The position numbers were made by a program, and so were the translations under genes. A stretch of 64,000 nucleotides of DNA from Streptomyces sp. NRRL S-350 (lineage in GTDB: Bacteria; Actinomycetota; Actinomycetes; Streptomycetales; Streptomycetaceae): the NCBI RefSeq assembly GCF_000719705.1, contig NZ_JOHO01000008.1:124001-188000 (forward strand), in the 5' to 3' direction. The notes under the pieces are model-generated. The model saw only the letters and a program-made list of their open reading frames with translations, made no database searches and was not told the origin of the DNA. Positions 11,487-19,267 of this stretch are shown piece after piece (position 1 is the stretch's first letter; each line of letters begins with the position of its first letter).

Positions 11487-13120
11487 GCGCCACCGCAGTG
11501 CTCGCCGCCGCCGGGGGCAACACCCCCAGCATTCCGGCACCGCACATCGAGTACGGCCAACTCTCCCCGATGCTCGTGGTGTTCGGCGCCGCCGTGGCCG
11601 GCATCCTGGTGGAGGCCTTCGTGCCCCGCCGGTACCGGCACTGGACGCAGGTGACGCTCGCCCTGGCCGGGCTGGTCGGCGCCTTCGTCGCCGTGGTGGT
11701 GCTGGCCGTGCAGAGCCACGGCTTCACCCGGATCGACCTGCTGGCGATGGAGTCGGTCGCGCTGGACGGCCCGGCGCTGTTCCTCCAGGGCGTGATCCTG
11801 CTGGCCTCGGTGGTCGCGGTGCTCACCTACGCCGAGCGGAAGCTGGAGCCCAAGGCCGGCGGCCTGCCCGCCGACGCCTTCGCCGCCCAGGCCGCCGCCA
11901 CCCCCGGCGGCGAGCAGGAGCGGGCCGCGCTCCGGGCGGGCTTCGCCACCAGCGAGGTGTTCCCGCTGACCATGTTCGCGGTCGGCGGCATGCTGCTGTT
12001 CCCCGCCGCCAACGACCTGCTGACCATGTTCGTGGCGCTGGAGGTCTTCTCCCTGCCGCTGTACCTGCTGTGCGCCCTGGCCCGGCGCCGCCGGCTGCTC
12101 TCCCAGGAGGCGGCGGTCAAGTACTTCCTGCTCGGCGCGTTCGCCTCGGCGTTCTTCCTGTTCGGCACCGCCCTGCTGTACGGCTACGCGGGCAGCGTGA
12201 AGCTCGGCGACATCGGGGACGTCATCTCCGGCAAGGCGATGACCACCCCCGCGCAGCTGAGCAGCACCCGGAGCGACGTGCTGGTGCTCACCGGCCTGGC
12301 GATGCTGTCGGTCGGCCTGCTGTTCAAGGTCGCCGCGGTGCCCTTCCACTCCTGGACCCCGGACGTGTACCAGGGCGCGCCGACCCCGGTGACCGGCTTC
12401 ATGGCGGCGGCCACCAAGGTCGCGGCCTTCGGGGCCTTCCTGCGGCTGTTCTACGTGGCCTTCCCTGGCCTGCGGCTGGACTGGCGGCCGGTGATGTGGG
12501 GCGTTGCGATCCTCACCATGGTGGTGGGCGCGGTGCTGGCGGTGACCCAGCAGGACGTGAAGCGGCTGCTGGCGTACTCCTCGATCGCGCACGCCGGGTT
12601 CATCCTGACCGGCGTGATCGCCGTCAACAAGCAGGGCATCTCCTCGGTGCTGTTCTACCTGCTGGCGTACTCCTTCGTGACGCTCGGCGCGTTCGCCGTG
12701 GTCACCCTGGTGCGCGACTCCAAGGGCGAGGCGACCCACCTGTCCAACTGGGCCGGGCTGGGGCGGCGCTCGCCGCTGGTGGCGGCGGTGTTCGCACTGT
12801 TCCTGCTGGCCTTCGCCGGGATCCCGCTGACCTCCGGCTTCACCGGGAAGTTCGCGGTCTTCCAGGCGGCGGCGAGCGGCGGGGCGACACCGCTGGTGAT
12901 CGTCGGCGTGCTGAGCTCGGCGGTGGCCGCGTTCTTCTACATCCGGGTCATCGTGCTGATGTTCTTCTCGGATCCCCAGCCGGGTGGCCCCACGGTGGCG
13001 ATCCCGAGCGCCTTCACGGCCACCGCGATCGGGTTGGGCGTGGTGGTCACACTCGGTCTCGGCCTGCTGCCGCAGTACTTCCTCGACCTCGCGTCCAAGG
13101 CCTCGCTGTTCGTGCGCTGA
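11483..13120 (+). CDS. nuoN: NADH-quinone oxidoreductase subunit N (antiporter-like)
   Basis: This is the third antiporter-like subunit and the last gene of the operon, 545 residues with about 14 membrane segments. Family features include FVALEVFSLPLYLLCALAR, FHSWTPDVYQGAPTPVTGFM and the lysine in AVPFHSW-flanking helices. Its GTG start lies inside the nuoM stop and is preceded by AGGAGGT. A strong hairpin follows 25 nt after the stop, which marks the operon end. Confidence 0.96.
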   Translation: MSATAVLAAAGGNTPSIPAPHIEYGQLSPMLVVFGAAVAGILVEAFVPRRYRHWTQVTLALAGLVGAFVAVVVLAVQSHGFTRIDLLAMESVALDGPALFLQGVILLASVVAVLTYAERKLEPKAGGLPADAFAAQAAATPGGEQERAALRAGFATSEVFPLTMFAVGGMLLFPAANDLLTMFVALEVFSLPLYLLCALARRRRLLSQEAAVKYFLLGAFASAFFLFGTALLYGYAGSVKLGDIGDVISGKAMTTPAQLSSTRSDVLVLTGLAMLSVGLLFKVAAVPFHSWTPDVYQGAPTPVTGFMAAATKVAAFGAFLRLFYVAFPGLRLDWRPVMWGVAILTMVVGAVLAVTQQDVKRLLAYSSIAHAGFILTGVIAVNKQGISSVLFYLLAYSFVTLGAFAVVTLVRDSKGEATHLSNWAGLGRRSPLVAAVFALFLLAFAGIPLTSGFTGKFAVFQAAASGGATPLVIVGVLSSAVAAFFYIRVIVLMFFSDPQPGGPTVAIPSAFTATAIGLGVVVTLGLGLLPQYFLDLASKASLFVR

Positions 13121-13145
13121 CCTTTCCGCCGGTCGCTGCCGACCA

Positions 13146-13190
13146 GGGCCCGTCCGGGCCGCGCCTCATCCGCGCGGCCCGGGCGGGTCC
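13146..13190 (+). terminator. Terminator of the nuo operon
   Basis: An 18-bp inverted repeat (arms 13146-13163 and 13173-13190, two G-U wobbles, 9-nt loop) lies just past nuoN and is followed by TTGT. The remainder of the 310-nt gap to the next start (13121-13430) shows no other gene. A TACCCT box near 13354 could be the -10 of the polyprenyl synthase promoter, but the evidence for it is weak. Confidence 0.75.
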
Positions 13191-13430
13191 TTGTCCGGAT
13201 CCGGGGGCAGGGAGTTCCGGGGGAGCTCCCGCCCTTGTTTCCCACCGAATTCGCCGCCCACCGCCGCACGGCCCGCGCAGCCGCCCTGACCAGGGCGTCC
13301 GGCCCGATCATGACAGGATCCGCACGCCCGTGCAGTGATCCACTCGCGACCGGATACCCTGCCTGTATGGCCAGCGGCGGCACTCAGGGACCAGGCCGCT
13401 AGATCGACCAGGGACAGAGGAGTGGTCTTC

Positions 13431-14441
13431 GTGACCGTCGTGGAACCCTTCGGGCTCAGCGTGCAGGACCGCGACCTGACCCGGGACGTCCAGGCCGGAC
13501 TGGAGGCCGTGGAGGCGGCGCTCGGGGAGGCCGTCAAGAGCGACGTCCCCTTCATCACCGTCACCGCCAGTCACCTCCTCGAAGCCGGCGGCAAGCGCTT
13601 CCGTCCGCTGCTCCTGCTGCTGGCCGCGCAGTTCGGCGACCCGGGCGCGCCCGGCGTGGTGCCCGCCGCGGTCGTCGTCGAGCTGACCCACCTGGCCACG
13701 CTGTACCACGACGACGTCATGGACGAGGCCCCGGTGCGCCGCGGCGCCCCCAGCGCCAACTCCCGCTGGGACAACTCGGTCGCCATCCTCACCGGCGACT
13801 TCCTGTTCTCCCGGGCCTCCCAGGTGCTGGCCGACCTCGGCCCGGAGGCCGTGCGGATGCAGGCCGAGGCCTTCGAGCGGCTGGTCACCGGCCAGATCCT
13901 GGAGACCCGCGGCCCCGGCCCGGAGATGGACCCGCTGCTGCACTACCTGGACGTGCTGGAGGGCAAGACCGGTTCGCTGATCGCCGTCTCCTGCCGGATA
14001 GGAGCGCTGATGGCCGGTGCCGAGCCCGAGCTGGTGGACGCCCTCGGCGAGTTCGGCGAGCGGATCGGCATCGCCTTCCAGCTGGCCGACGACGTGCTCG
14101 ACATCGCCAGCGACGGCCACGAGTCCGGCAAGACCCCCGGCACCGACCTGCGCGAGGGCGTGCCGACCCTGCCGACCCTGCTGCTGCAGCAGATGCCGGC
14201 CGACCCGGCGGACCCGGACGACACCCGACTGCGCGAACTGGTCGCCCAGGACCTCTCGGACGACGCGCTGCACGCCGAGGCGCTGCGCCTGATGCGTGCC
14301 CACCCCGCCCTGGAGCGCGCCCGCGCGGAGACCCTGCGCCGGGCCGAGGAGGCCCGGGCACTGCTCGCCCCGCTGCCGGCCTGCCCGGCGAAGGCCGCCC
14401 TGGAGGGACTCTGCGACGCGGTGGCCATCCGCACGATGTGA
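13431..14441 (+). CDS. Long-chain polyprenyl diphosphate synthase
   Basis: This trans-isoprenyl diphosphate synthase condenses isopentenyl diphosphate units into a long chain, most likely the menaquinone side chain. The 336-residue product has both aspartate-rich motifs: DDVMD, followed by RRGAPSAN, about a third of the way in, and QLADDVLD near the end. The first motif has small and aromatic residues upstream, typical of long-chain enzymes, though chain length cannot be read from sequence alone. I start at GTG 13431, with AGAGGA about nine bases upstream. An earlier in-frame ATG at 13335 would add non-conserved residues. Its position beside complex I, which reduces menaquinone in actinomycetes, supports the assignment. 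Confidence 0.88.
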   Translation: MTVVEPFGLSVQDRDLTRDVQAGLEAVEAALGEAVKSDVPFITVTASHLLEAGGKRFRPLLLLLAAQFGDPGAPGVVPAAVVVELTHLATLYHDDVMDEAPVRRGAPSANSRWDNSVAILTGDFLFSRASQVLADLGPEAVRMQAEAFERLVTGQILETRGPGPEMDPLLHYLDVLEGKTGSLIAVSCRIGALMAGAEPELVDALGEFGERIGIAFQLADDVLDIASDGHESGKTPGTDLREGVPTLPTLLLQQMPADPADPDDTRLRELVAQDLSDDALHAEALRLMRAHPALERARAETLRRAEEARALLAPLPACPAKAALEGLCDAVAIRTM

Positions 14442-14606
14442 CCCGGGCCGGGGCCGGCCACGCCGGGCCCGGGCCAGGGGGCGGACCACCCGGACGGACG
14501 GAACCAGGACCTCGCGGGGGGGGCACCGACTCCCGTGATGGGGGGAGACCGGCCCCCGCGATGGGGGAGACTGACTCCGTCAGCTCACCCCAGCCGGAAG
14601 GTCGCC

Positions 14607-15269
14607 ATGCGTCGCGTCGTCATCGCCGAAGACTCCGTACTGCTGCGGGAGGGACTGACCCGGCTGCTCACCGATCGCGGCCTGGAGGTCGTCGCCGGGG
14701 TGGGGGACGGCGAAGCGCTGGTGAAGACCATCCACGACCTGGCCGCGGCCGACGAGCTGCCCGACGTCGTGGTCTCCGACGTGCGGATGCCCCCCACGCA
14801 CACCGACGAGGGCCTGCGTGCCTGCGTCGAGCTGCGCGGCCGCTACCCGCAGCTGAACGTGCTGGTGCTGTCGCAGTTCGTGGAGGAGCGTTACGCCTCG
14901 GAGCTGCTGGCCGGGTCCACCCGGGGAGTCGGCTACCTGCTCAAGGACCGGGTCGCCGAGGTGCGCGAGTTCGCGGACGCGGTGGTCCGGGTCGCCGACG
15001 GCGGCACCGCGCTGGACCCGGAGGTGGTGCAGCAGCTGCTCAGCCGCAGCCGCAAGGGTGACGTTCTGACCAGTCTCACGCCGCGCGAGCGCGAAGTGCT
15101 CGCACTGATGGCGGAGGGCCGGACCAATGCCGCGGTGGCCAAGCAGCTGGTGGTCTCCGACGGCGCGGTGGAGAAGCACGTGAGCAACATATTCCTGAAG
15201 CTGGGCCTGGCCCAGAGCCCGGAGGACCACCGCCGGGTGCTGGCCGTGCTGACGTACCTCAACTCCTAG
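14607..15269 (+). CDS. NarL/FixJ-family response regulator (orphan)
   Basis: This 220-residue two-component response regulator has an N-terminal receiver domain with acidic pair ED at residues 8-9, phospho-acceptor Asp58 in VVSDVRMP and the lysine in YLLKD. The C-terminal LuxR-type helix-turn-helix contains LTPREREVLALMAEG and the recognition helix around AVEKHVSNIFLKLGL. No sensor kinase gene lies next to it, so its partner is elsewhere. The ATG at 14607 has GGAAGG six bases upstream and begins exactly at the domain. An earlier in-frame ATG adds Pro-rich non-conserved residues. The upstream 165 nt contain a repeated GATGGGGGAGAC-like string. Confidence 0.9.
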   Translation: MRRVVIAEDSVLLREGLTRLLTDRGLEVVAGVGDGEALVKTIHDLAAADELPDVVVSDVRMPPTHTDEGLRACVELRGRYPQLNVLVLSQFVEERYASELLAGSTRGVGYLLKDRVAEVREFADAVVRVADGGTALDPEVVQQLLSRSRKGDVLTSLTPREREVLALMAEGRTNAAVAKQLVVSDGAVEKHVSNIFLKLGLAQSPEDHRRVLAVLTYLNS

Positions 15270-15301
15270 CCTCCGCCCGGCACCGGGCCAAGGGCAGCCG
15301 G

Positions 15302-15335
15302 CGGCCGCCGGATCCGGAATGGTCTCCGGCGGCCG
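15302..15335 (+). terminator. Terminator after the response regulator
   Basis: There is an 11-bp perfect inverted repeat (15302-15312 with 15325-15335) around a 12-nt loop, 32 nt after the stop codon. It overlaps a SigR-like promoter match on the same strand. Confidence 0.55.
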
Positions 15336-15341
15336 GACGTT
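15316..15341 (+). promoter_or_regulatory. SigR-like promoter match upstream of korA
   Basis: GGAAT (15316-15320), exactly 18 bases, then GTT (15339-15341) fits the known SigR consensus. It lies about 240 nt before korA and is embedded in a terminator-like hairpin, so it may be coincidental. A conventional -10 box TAGGAT at 15504-15509 is a better candidate for the main korA promoter. Confidence 0.3.
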
Positions 15342-15349
15342 CTCCCTAG

Positions 15350-15437
15350 GTGCAGTGCGGTGCAGCCCAGTGCGGTGCAGTAGTGCGGCGCGGTGCGGTG
15401 CAGGCAGCGCACCGTGCAACGCAACGCAGTGCGGTAC
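15350..15437 (+). repeat. Degenerate GTGCGGTGCAG repeats in the korA leader region
   Basis: The string GTGCGGTGCAG and close variants recur about five to six times in this stretch of the 313-nt gap before korA (15270-15582). The period is irregular (10-16 nt). I see no open frame that explains it. The rest of the gap holds the hairpin at 15302-15335, the SigR-like match and the TAGGAT box. Confidence 0.6.
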
Positions 15438-15582
15438 GGACGGCGCGGGCCGGTGATTTTCCGCCGCATGCGGGAGTTCCGTCCCAGGCCGAGCCCTCGC
15501 GCATAGGATGCGGGAGGTGCACCAGGCGGACGGGGCACGGGGCCGCGCCCGCGGTGGTGCGCCCTGGAGGAGGTCCGCGGCA

Positions 15583-17580
15583 GTGACCAGTCAGGTCGAT
15601 CAGTCAGAGGCAGTGGATGGCCCCGACGGCGACGAGGCCCGTGCCGTGCGCGGCCACGCCGGCCCCGGCCCGGACACGCCTCCCGGGCCGCCTGCCCCGG
15701 GCGCCCCGCCACCGGGCCGTGCCAAGCCGATCCGCAGACTCGACCGCGTGATCATCCGTTTCGCCGGCGACTCCGGTGACGGCATGCAGCTCACCGGTGA
15801 CCGGTTCACCTCGGAGACCGCGTCCTTCGGCAACGACCTGTCCACGCTGCCGAACTTCCCCGCCGAGATCCGCGCCCCCGCCGGCACCCTGCCGGGCGTC
15901 TCCTCCTTCCAACTGCACTTCGCCGACCACGACATCCTGACCCCGGGCGACGCCCCCAACGTGCTGGTCGCGATGAACCCGGCCGCGTTGAAGGCGAACC
16001 TGCCGGACCTGCCGCGCGGCGCGGAGATCATCGTCGACACCGACGAGTTCACCAAGCGCGCACTGGCGAAGGTCGGCTACCCGGCGGACCCGCTGACCGA
16101 CGGATCCCTGGACGGCTTCCACCTGCACAAGGTGCCGCTGACCACGCTGACGCTGGAGGCGCTCAAGGAGAGCGGCCTCGCCCGCAAGGACGCGGAACGG
16201 GCGAAGAACATGTTCGCCCTGGGCCTGCTGTCCTGGATGTACCACCGCCCCACCCACGGGACCGAGGCGTTCCTGCGCACCAAGTTCGCCAAGAAGCCGC
16301 AGATCGCCGAGGCGAACGTGCAGGCCTTCCGGGCGGGCTGGAACTTCGGCGAGACCACGGAGACCTTCGCGGTCTCCTACGAGGTGCCCCCGGCCAAGCT
16401 CCCGGCCGGCCGCTACCGCAACATCTCCGGCAACCTCGCGCTGTCCTACGGGCTGATCGCCGCCGCCCAGCGCTCCGGCCTGCCGCTGTACCTGGGCTCG
16501 TACCCGATCACCCCGGCCTCGGACATCCTGCACGAGCTGAGCAAGCACAAGAACTTCGGCGTGCGCACCTTCCAGGCCGAGGACGAGATCGCCGGCATCG
16601 GCGCGGCCCTCGGCGCGGCCTTCGGCGGGGCGCTCGGCGTGACCACCACCTCCGGGCCCGGTGTGGCGCTCAAGAGCGAGACGATCGGCCTGGCCGTCTC
16701 GCTCGAACTGCCCCTGCTGGTCGTGGACATCCAGCGCGGCGGTCCGTCCACCGGGCTGCCGACCAAGACCGAGCAGGCGGACCTGCTGCAGGCGATGTTC
16801 GGCCGCAACGGCGAGGCCCCGGTGCCGATCGTCGCCCCGGCCACGCCGGCGGAGTGCTTCGACGCGGCCCTGGAGGCGGCCCGGATCGCGGTCACCTACC
16901 GCACCCCGGTCTTCCTGCTCTCCGACGGCTACCTGGCCAACGGCTCCGAGCCGTGGCGGATCCCCGCCGTCGACGAACTGCCGCGGATCGAACCGCGGTT
17001 CGCGACCGGCCCGAACCGCGAGGACGGCGCCTTCTGGCCGTACCTGCGGGATCCGCACACGCTGGCCAGGCCCTGGGCGGTGCCTGGCACCCCCGGCCTG
17101 GAGCACCGGATCGGCGGCATCGAGAAGCAGGACGGCACCGGGAACATCTCCTACGACCCGGCCAACCACGACTTCATGGTCCGCACCCGCCAGGCCAAGG
17201 TCGACGGCATCACCGTGAGGCCGGTCGAGGTGGACGACCCGACCGGCGACGCCCGGGTCCTGGTCCTCGGCTGGGGCTCGACGTACGGGCCGATCACCGC
17301 GGCGGTGCGCCGGGTGCGCGCGGACGGCGGCGAGGTCGCCCAGGCGCACCTGCGCAACCTCAACCCGTTCCCGGCCAACCTGGGTGCGGTGCTGAGGAGT
17401 TACGAGAAGGTCATCGTGCCCGAGATGAACCTCGGACAGCTCGCCCTGCTGCTGCGGGCGAAGTACCTGGTGGACGCCGAGTCCTACAACCAGGTGCGCG
17501 GACTGCCCTTCAAGGCCGCGCAGTTGGCCGATGTGCTGTGGGCCGCGATCGGCACCCTGGACGAGGAGGACCACCGATGA
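15583..17580 (+). CDS. korA: 2-oxoacid (2-oxoglutarate):ferredoxin oxidoreductase, alpha subunit
   Basis: This is the large subunit of a CoA-dependent 2-oxoacid:ferredoxin oxidoreductase, an alternative to the 2-oxoglutarate dehydrogenase step that reduces ferredoxin. The gamma and alpha domains are fused. After a Pro-rich N-terminal stretch, the gamma domain opens with VIIRFAGDSGDGMQLTG. The pyrophosphate-binding alpha domain follows at about residue 280 with YPITPASDI and QAEDEIAGIGAALGAAF. Total length is 665 residues. GTG at 15583 has GGAGGAGG nine bases upstream, which decides it over an earlier in-frame ATG at 15508. The 3' end overlaps korB (ATGA), so the pair is co-translated. Substrate preference for 2-oxoglutarate is inferred from the family name, not seen. 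Confidence 0.92.
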   Translation: MTSQVDQSEAVDGPDGDEARAVRGHAGPGPDTPPGPPAPGAPPPGRAKPIRRLDRVIIRFAGDSGDGMQLTGDRFTSETASFGNDLSTLPNFPAEIRAPAGTLPGVSSFQLHFADHDILTPGDAPNVLVAMNPAALKANLPDLPRGAEIIVDTDEFTKRALAKVGYPADPLTDGSLDGFHLHKVPLTTLTLEALKESGLARKDAERAKNMFALGLLSWMYHRPTHGTEAFLRTKFAKKPQIAEANVQAFRAGWNFGETTETFAVSYEVPPAKLPAGRYRNISGNLALSYGLIAAAQRSGLPLYLGSYPITPASDILHELSKHKNFGVRTFQAEDEIAGIGAALGAAFGGALGVTTTSGPGVALKSETIGLAVSLELPLLVVDIQRGGPSTGLPTKTEQADLLQAMFGRNGEAPVPIVAPATPAECFDAALEAARIAVTYRTPVFLLSDGYLANGSEPWRIPAVDELPRIEPRFATGPNREDGAFWPYLRDPHTLARPWAVPGTPGLEHRIGGIEKQDGTGNISYDPANHDFMVRTRQAKVDGITVRPVEVDDPTGDARVLVLGWGSTYGPITAAVRRVRADGGEVAQAHLRNLNPFPANLGAVLRSYEKVIVPEMNLGQLALLLRAKYLVDAESYNQVRGLPFKAAQLADVLWAAIGTLDEEDHR

Positions 17581-18644
17581 GCGAGCGCCCGGGCGAGCAC
17601 GCCTTCCCGTCCCTGCGGCTGGTGCCGAAGGCCGAAGCGCCGCAGAGCGCACGGGACTTCAAGACCGATCAGGAGGTTCGCTGGTGCCCCGGCTGCGGGG
17701 ACTACGCGATCCTGGCGGCGGTGCAGTCCTTCATGCCGGAGCTGGGCATCAAGCGCGAGAACACCGTGTTCGTCTCCGGCATCGGCTGCTCGTCGCGCTT
17801 CCCGTACTACATGAACACCTACGGGGTGCACTCGATCCACGGGCGGGCGCCGGCGATCGCGACCGGGCTCGCCGGCTCGCGGCCCGACCTCAGCGTCTGG
17901 GTGGTGACCGGTGACGGCGACGCGCTGTCGATCGGCGGCAACCACCTGATCCACGCCCTGCGGCGCAACGTCAACCTGAAGATCCTGCTGTTCAACAACC
18001 GGATCTACGGCCTCACCAAGGGCCAGTACTCGCCGACCAGTGAGCTCGGCAAGATCACCAAGTCCACGCCGATGGGCTCGCTGGACGCTCCGTTCAACCC
18101 GCTCTCGCTGGCGATCGGCGCCGAGGCCACCTTCGTCGCGCGCACCATCGACTCCGACCGCCAGCACCTGCAGTCGGTGCTGCGGGCGGCGGCCGAGCAC
18201 GAGGGCACGGCGCTGGTGGAGATCTACCAGAACTGCAACATCTTCAACGACGGCGCCTTCGAGGTGCTGAAGGAGCCCGGCACCCGGGACGAGGCGCTGA
18301 TCCGGCTGGAGCACGGGCAGCCGATCCGCTTCGGCGCGGACGGCGGCAACGGTGTCTTCCGGGGCCCGGACGGCGAGTTGTCCACCGGGCCGGTCACCGC
18401 GGCGAACGAGGCCGACGTGCTGGTCCACGACGCGCACGCGGCCAGTCCGACCACGGCCTTCGCGCTCTCCCGGATCGCTGACGCGGACACCCTGCACCAC
18501 ACGCCGATCGGCGTGCTGCGCAGTGTCGAGCGGCCCGTCTACGACGAGTTGATGGCCGGCCAGCTAGCCACCGCCGTCGCCCACCGCGGCCCGGGCGACC
18601 TGGCCGTGCTGCTCGCGGGCAACGACACCTGGACGGTGGACTGA
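17577..18644 (+). CDS. korB: 2-oxoacid:ferredoxin oxidoreductase, beta subunit
   Basis: This 355-residue subunit binds thiamine diphosphate and a 4Fe-4S cluster and carries out decarboxylation with KorA. WCPGCGDYAIL and GIGCSSR supply cluster cysteines. GDGDALSIGGNHLIHALRRN with the later NNRIYGLTKGQYSPTS forms the ThDP/Mg site. The ATG overlaps the korA stop by four bases. There is no separate small ferredoxin subunit nearby, as expected for the two-gene actinobacterial enzyme. Confidence 0.93.
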   Translation: MSERPGEHAFPSLRLVPKAEAPQSARDFKTDQEVRWCPGCGDYAILAAVQSFMPELGIKRENTVFVSGIGCSSRFPYYMNTYGVHSIHGRAPAIATGLAGSRPDLSVWVVTGDGDALSIGGNHLIHALRRNVNLKILLFNNRIYGLTKGQYSPTSELGKITKSTPMGSLDAPFNPLSLAIGAEATFVARTIDSDRQHLQSVLRAAAEHEGTALVEIYQNCNIFNDGAFEVLKEPGTRDEALIRLEHGQPIRFGADGGNGVFRGPDGELSTGPVTAANEADVLVHDAHAASPTTAFALSRIADADTLHHTPIGVLRSVERPVYDELMAGQLATAVAHRGPGDLAVLLAGNDTWTVD

Positions 18645-18663
18645 CCGCCCCGGTCGGCTGTTC

Positions 18664-18697
18664 GGCGCCCCTCGTCCCGGCCGGGACGAGGGGCGCC
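18664..18697. terminator. Bidirectional terminator between korB and the VOC gene
   Basis: A perfect 17-bp palindrome (arms 18664-18680 and 18681-18697, with no spacer; the loop would open from the centre) lies 19 nt after korB. It sits between convergent genes and can serve both. Confidence 0.8.
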
Positions 18698-18735
18698 CGG
18701 CGTTCGGGGCCGCCTCCGGACGTCCGCCGCCGGGG

Positions 18736-19119
18736 CTACTGCTGATCGGCCCACTCGACCAGCTCGATCACGACCCCGTTCGGGTCGGTGACCTGGAACA
18801 GCTTCTCGCCCCACGGCTCCTCGCGCAGCGACAGGGTGATCGTGACCCCTTCACCGCGCAGCCGCCGTTCCTCGGCGGCGATGTCCTCGACGACGAACGC
18901 CAGGATCACGCCGTCCGCGGTCCGGTGCCGCTGCTCCTCCGGCAGGACTTCGAGGCCGCGTCGCAGGTAGACGACGCCGACCCCGCCTCCCGGGTGGGTG
19001 AGGGAGACGAAGCCGTCGGCCGACATCTGCTCGGAGTAGCCGAAGTGCCGCTGGAGGAAGGCGGCGGAGGTGGTGACGTCCTCGACGGTCAGGGACACGG
19101 CGGTGTTGGTGATCTGCAA
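18736..19119 (-). CDS. VOC (glyoxalase/dioxygenase-fold) protein
   Basis: This 127-residue single-domain protein belongs to the vicinal oxygen chelate superfamily. Its paired beta-alpha-beta-beta-beta modules start with ITNTAVSLTVEDVTTSAAF and end with the typical FQVTDPNGVVIELVEW. The Glu near the C-terminus fits a metal ligand, but no substrate can be assigned. VOC members include glyoxalases, dioxygenases and antibiotic-binding proteins. The best start is a TTG (complement of 19117-19119), giving MQITNT. No ATG or GTG in frame gives a full first strand. An AT-rich palindromic promoter region lies just upstream, which suggests dedicated regulation. Confidence 0.82.
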   Translation of the reverse strand: MQITNTAVSLTVEDVTTSAAFLQRHFGYSEQMSADGFVSLTHPGGGVGVVYLRRGLEVLPEEQRHRTADGVILAFVVEDIAAEERRLRGEGVTITLSLREEPWGEKLFQVTDPNGVVIELVEWADQQ

Positions 19120-19149
19120 GGAGAAGGACCCTCTCGTCAGCGCGGGACC

Positions 19150-19186
19150 GATTATCCCGTACGCAGTACACTATACATAGTACGGA
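19150..19186 (-). promoter_or_regulatory. Candidate promoter/operator of the VOC gene
   Basis: This is a rare AT-rich patch. It contains the palindrome ACTAT-AC-ATAGT (19170-19181), flanked by GTAC on both sides. On the minus strand it provides TATAGT and GATAAT as possible -10 boxes 30-55 nt before the TTG start. The symmetry suggests a dimeric repressor site. Confidence 0.5.
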
Positions 19187-19215
19187 GAAATTGGCCAGGG
19201 GTCCGCCCGACATGC

Positions 19216-19246
19216 CTGAGGGGGCTCCCGGCGGGAGCCCCCTCAG
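19216..19246. terminator. Terminator downstream of the LCP gene
   Basis: A perfect 15-bp stem (19216-19230 with 19232-19246) with a one-base spacer in the sequence lies 22 nt past the stop of the minus-strand LCP gene. It separates that gene from the VOC gene. Confidence 0.75.
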
Positions 19247-19267
19247 AGGGTCGGTTCGGTGCGGGCG

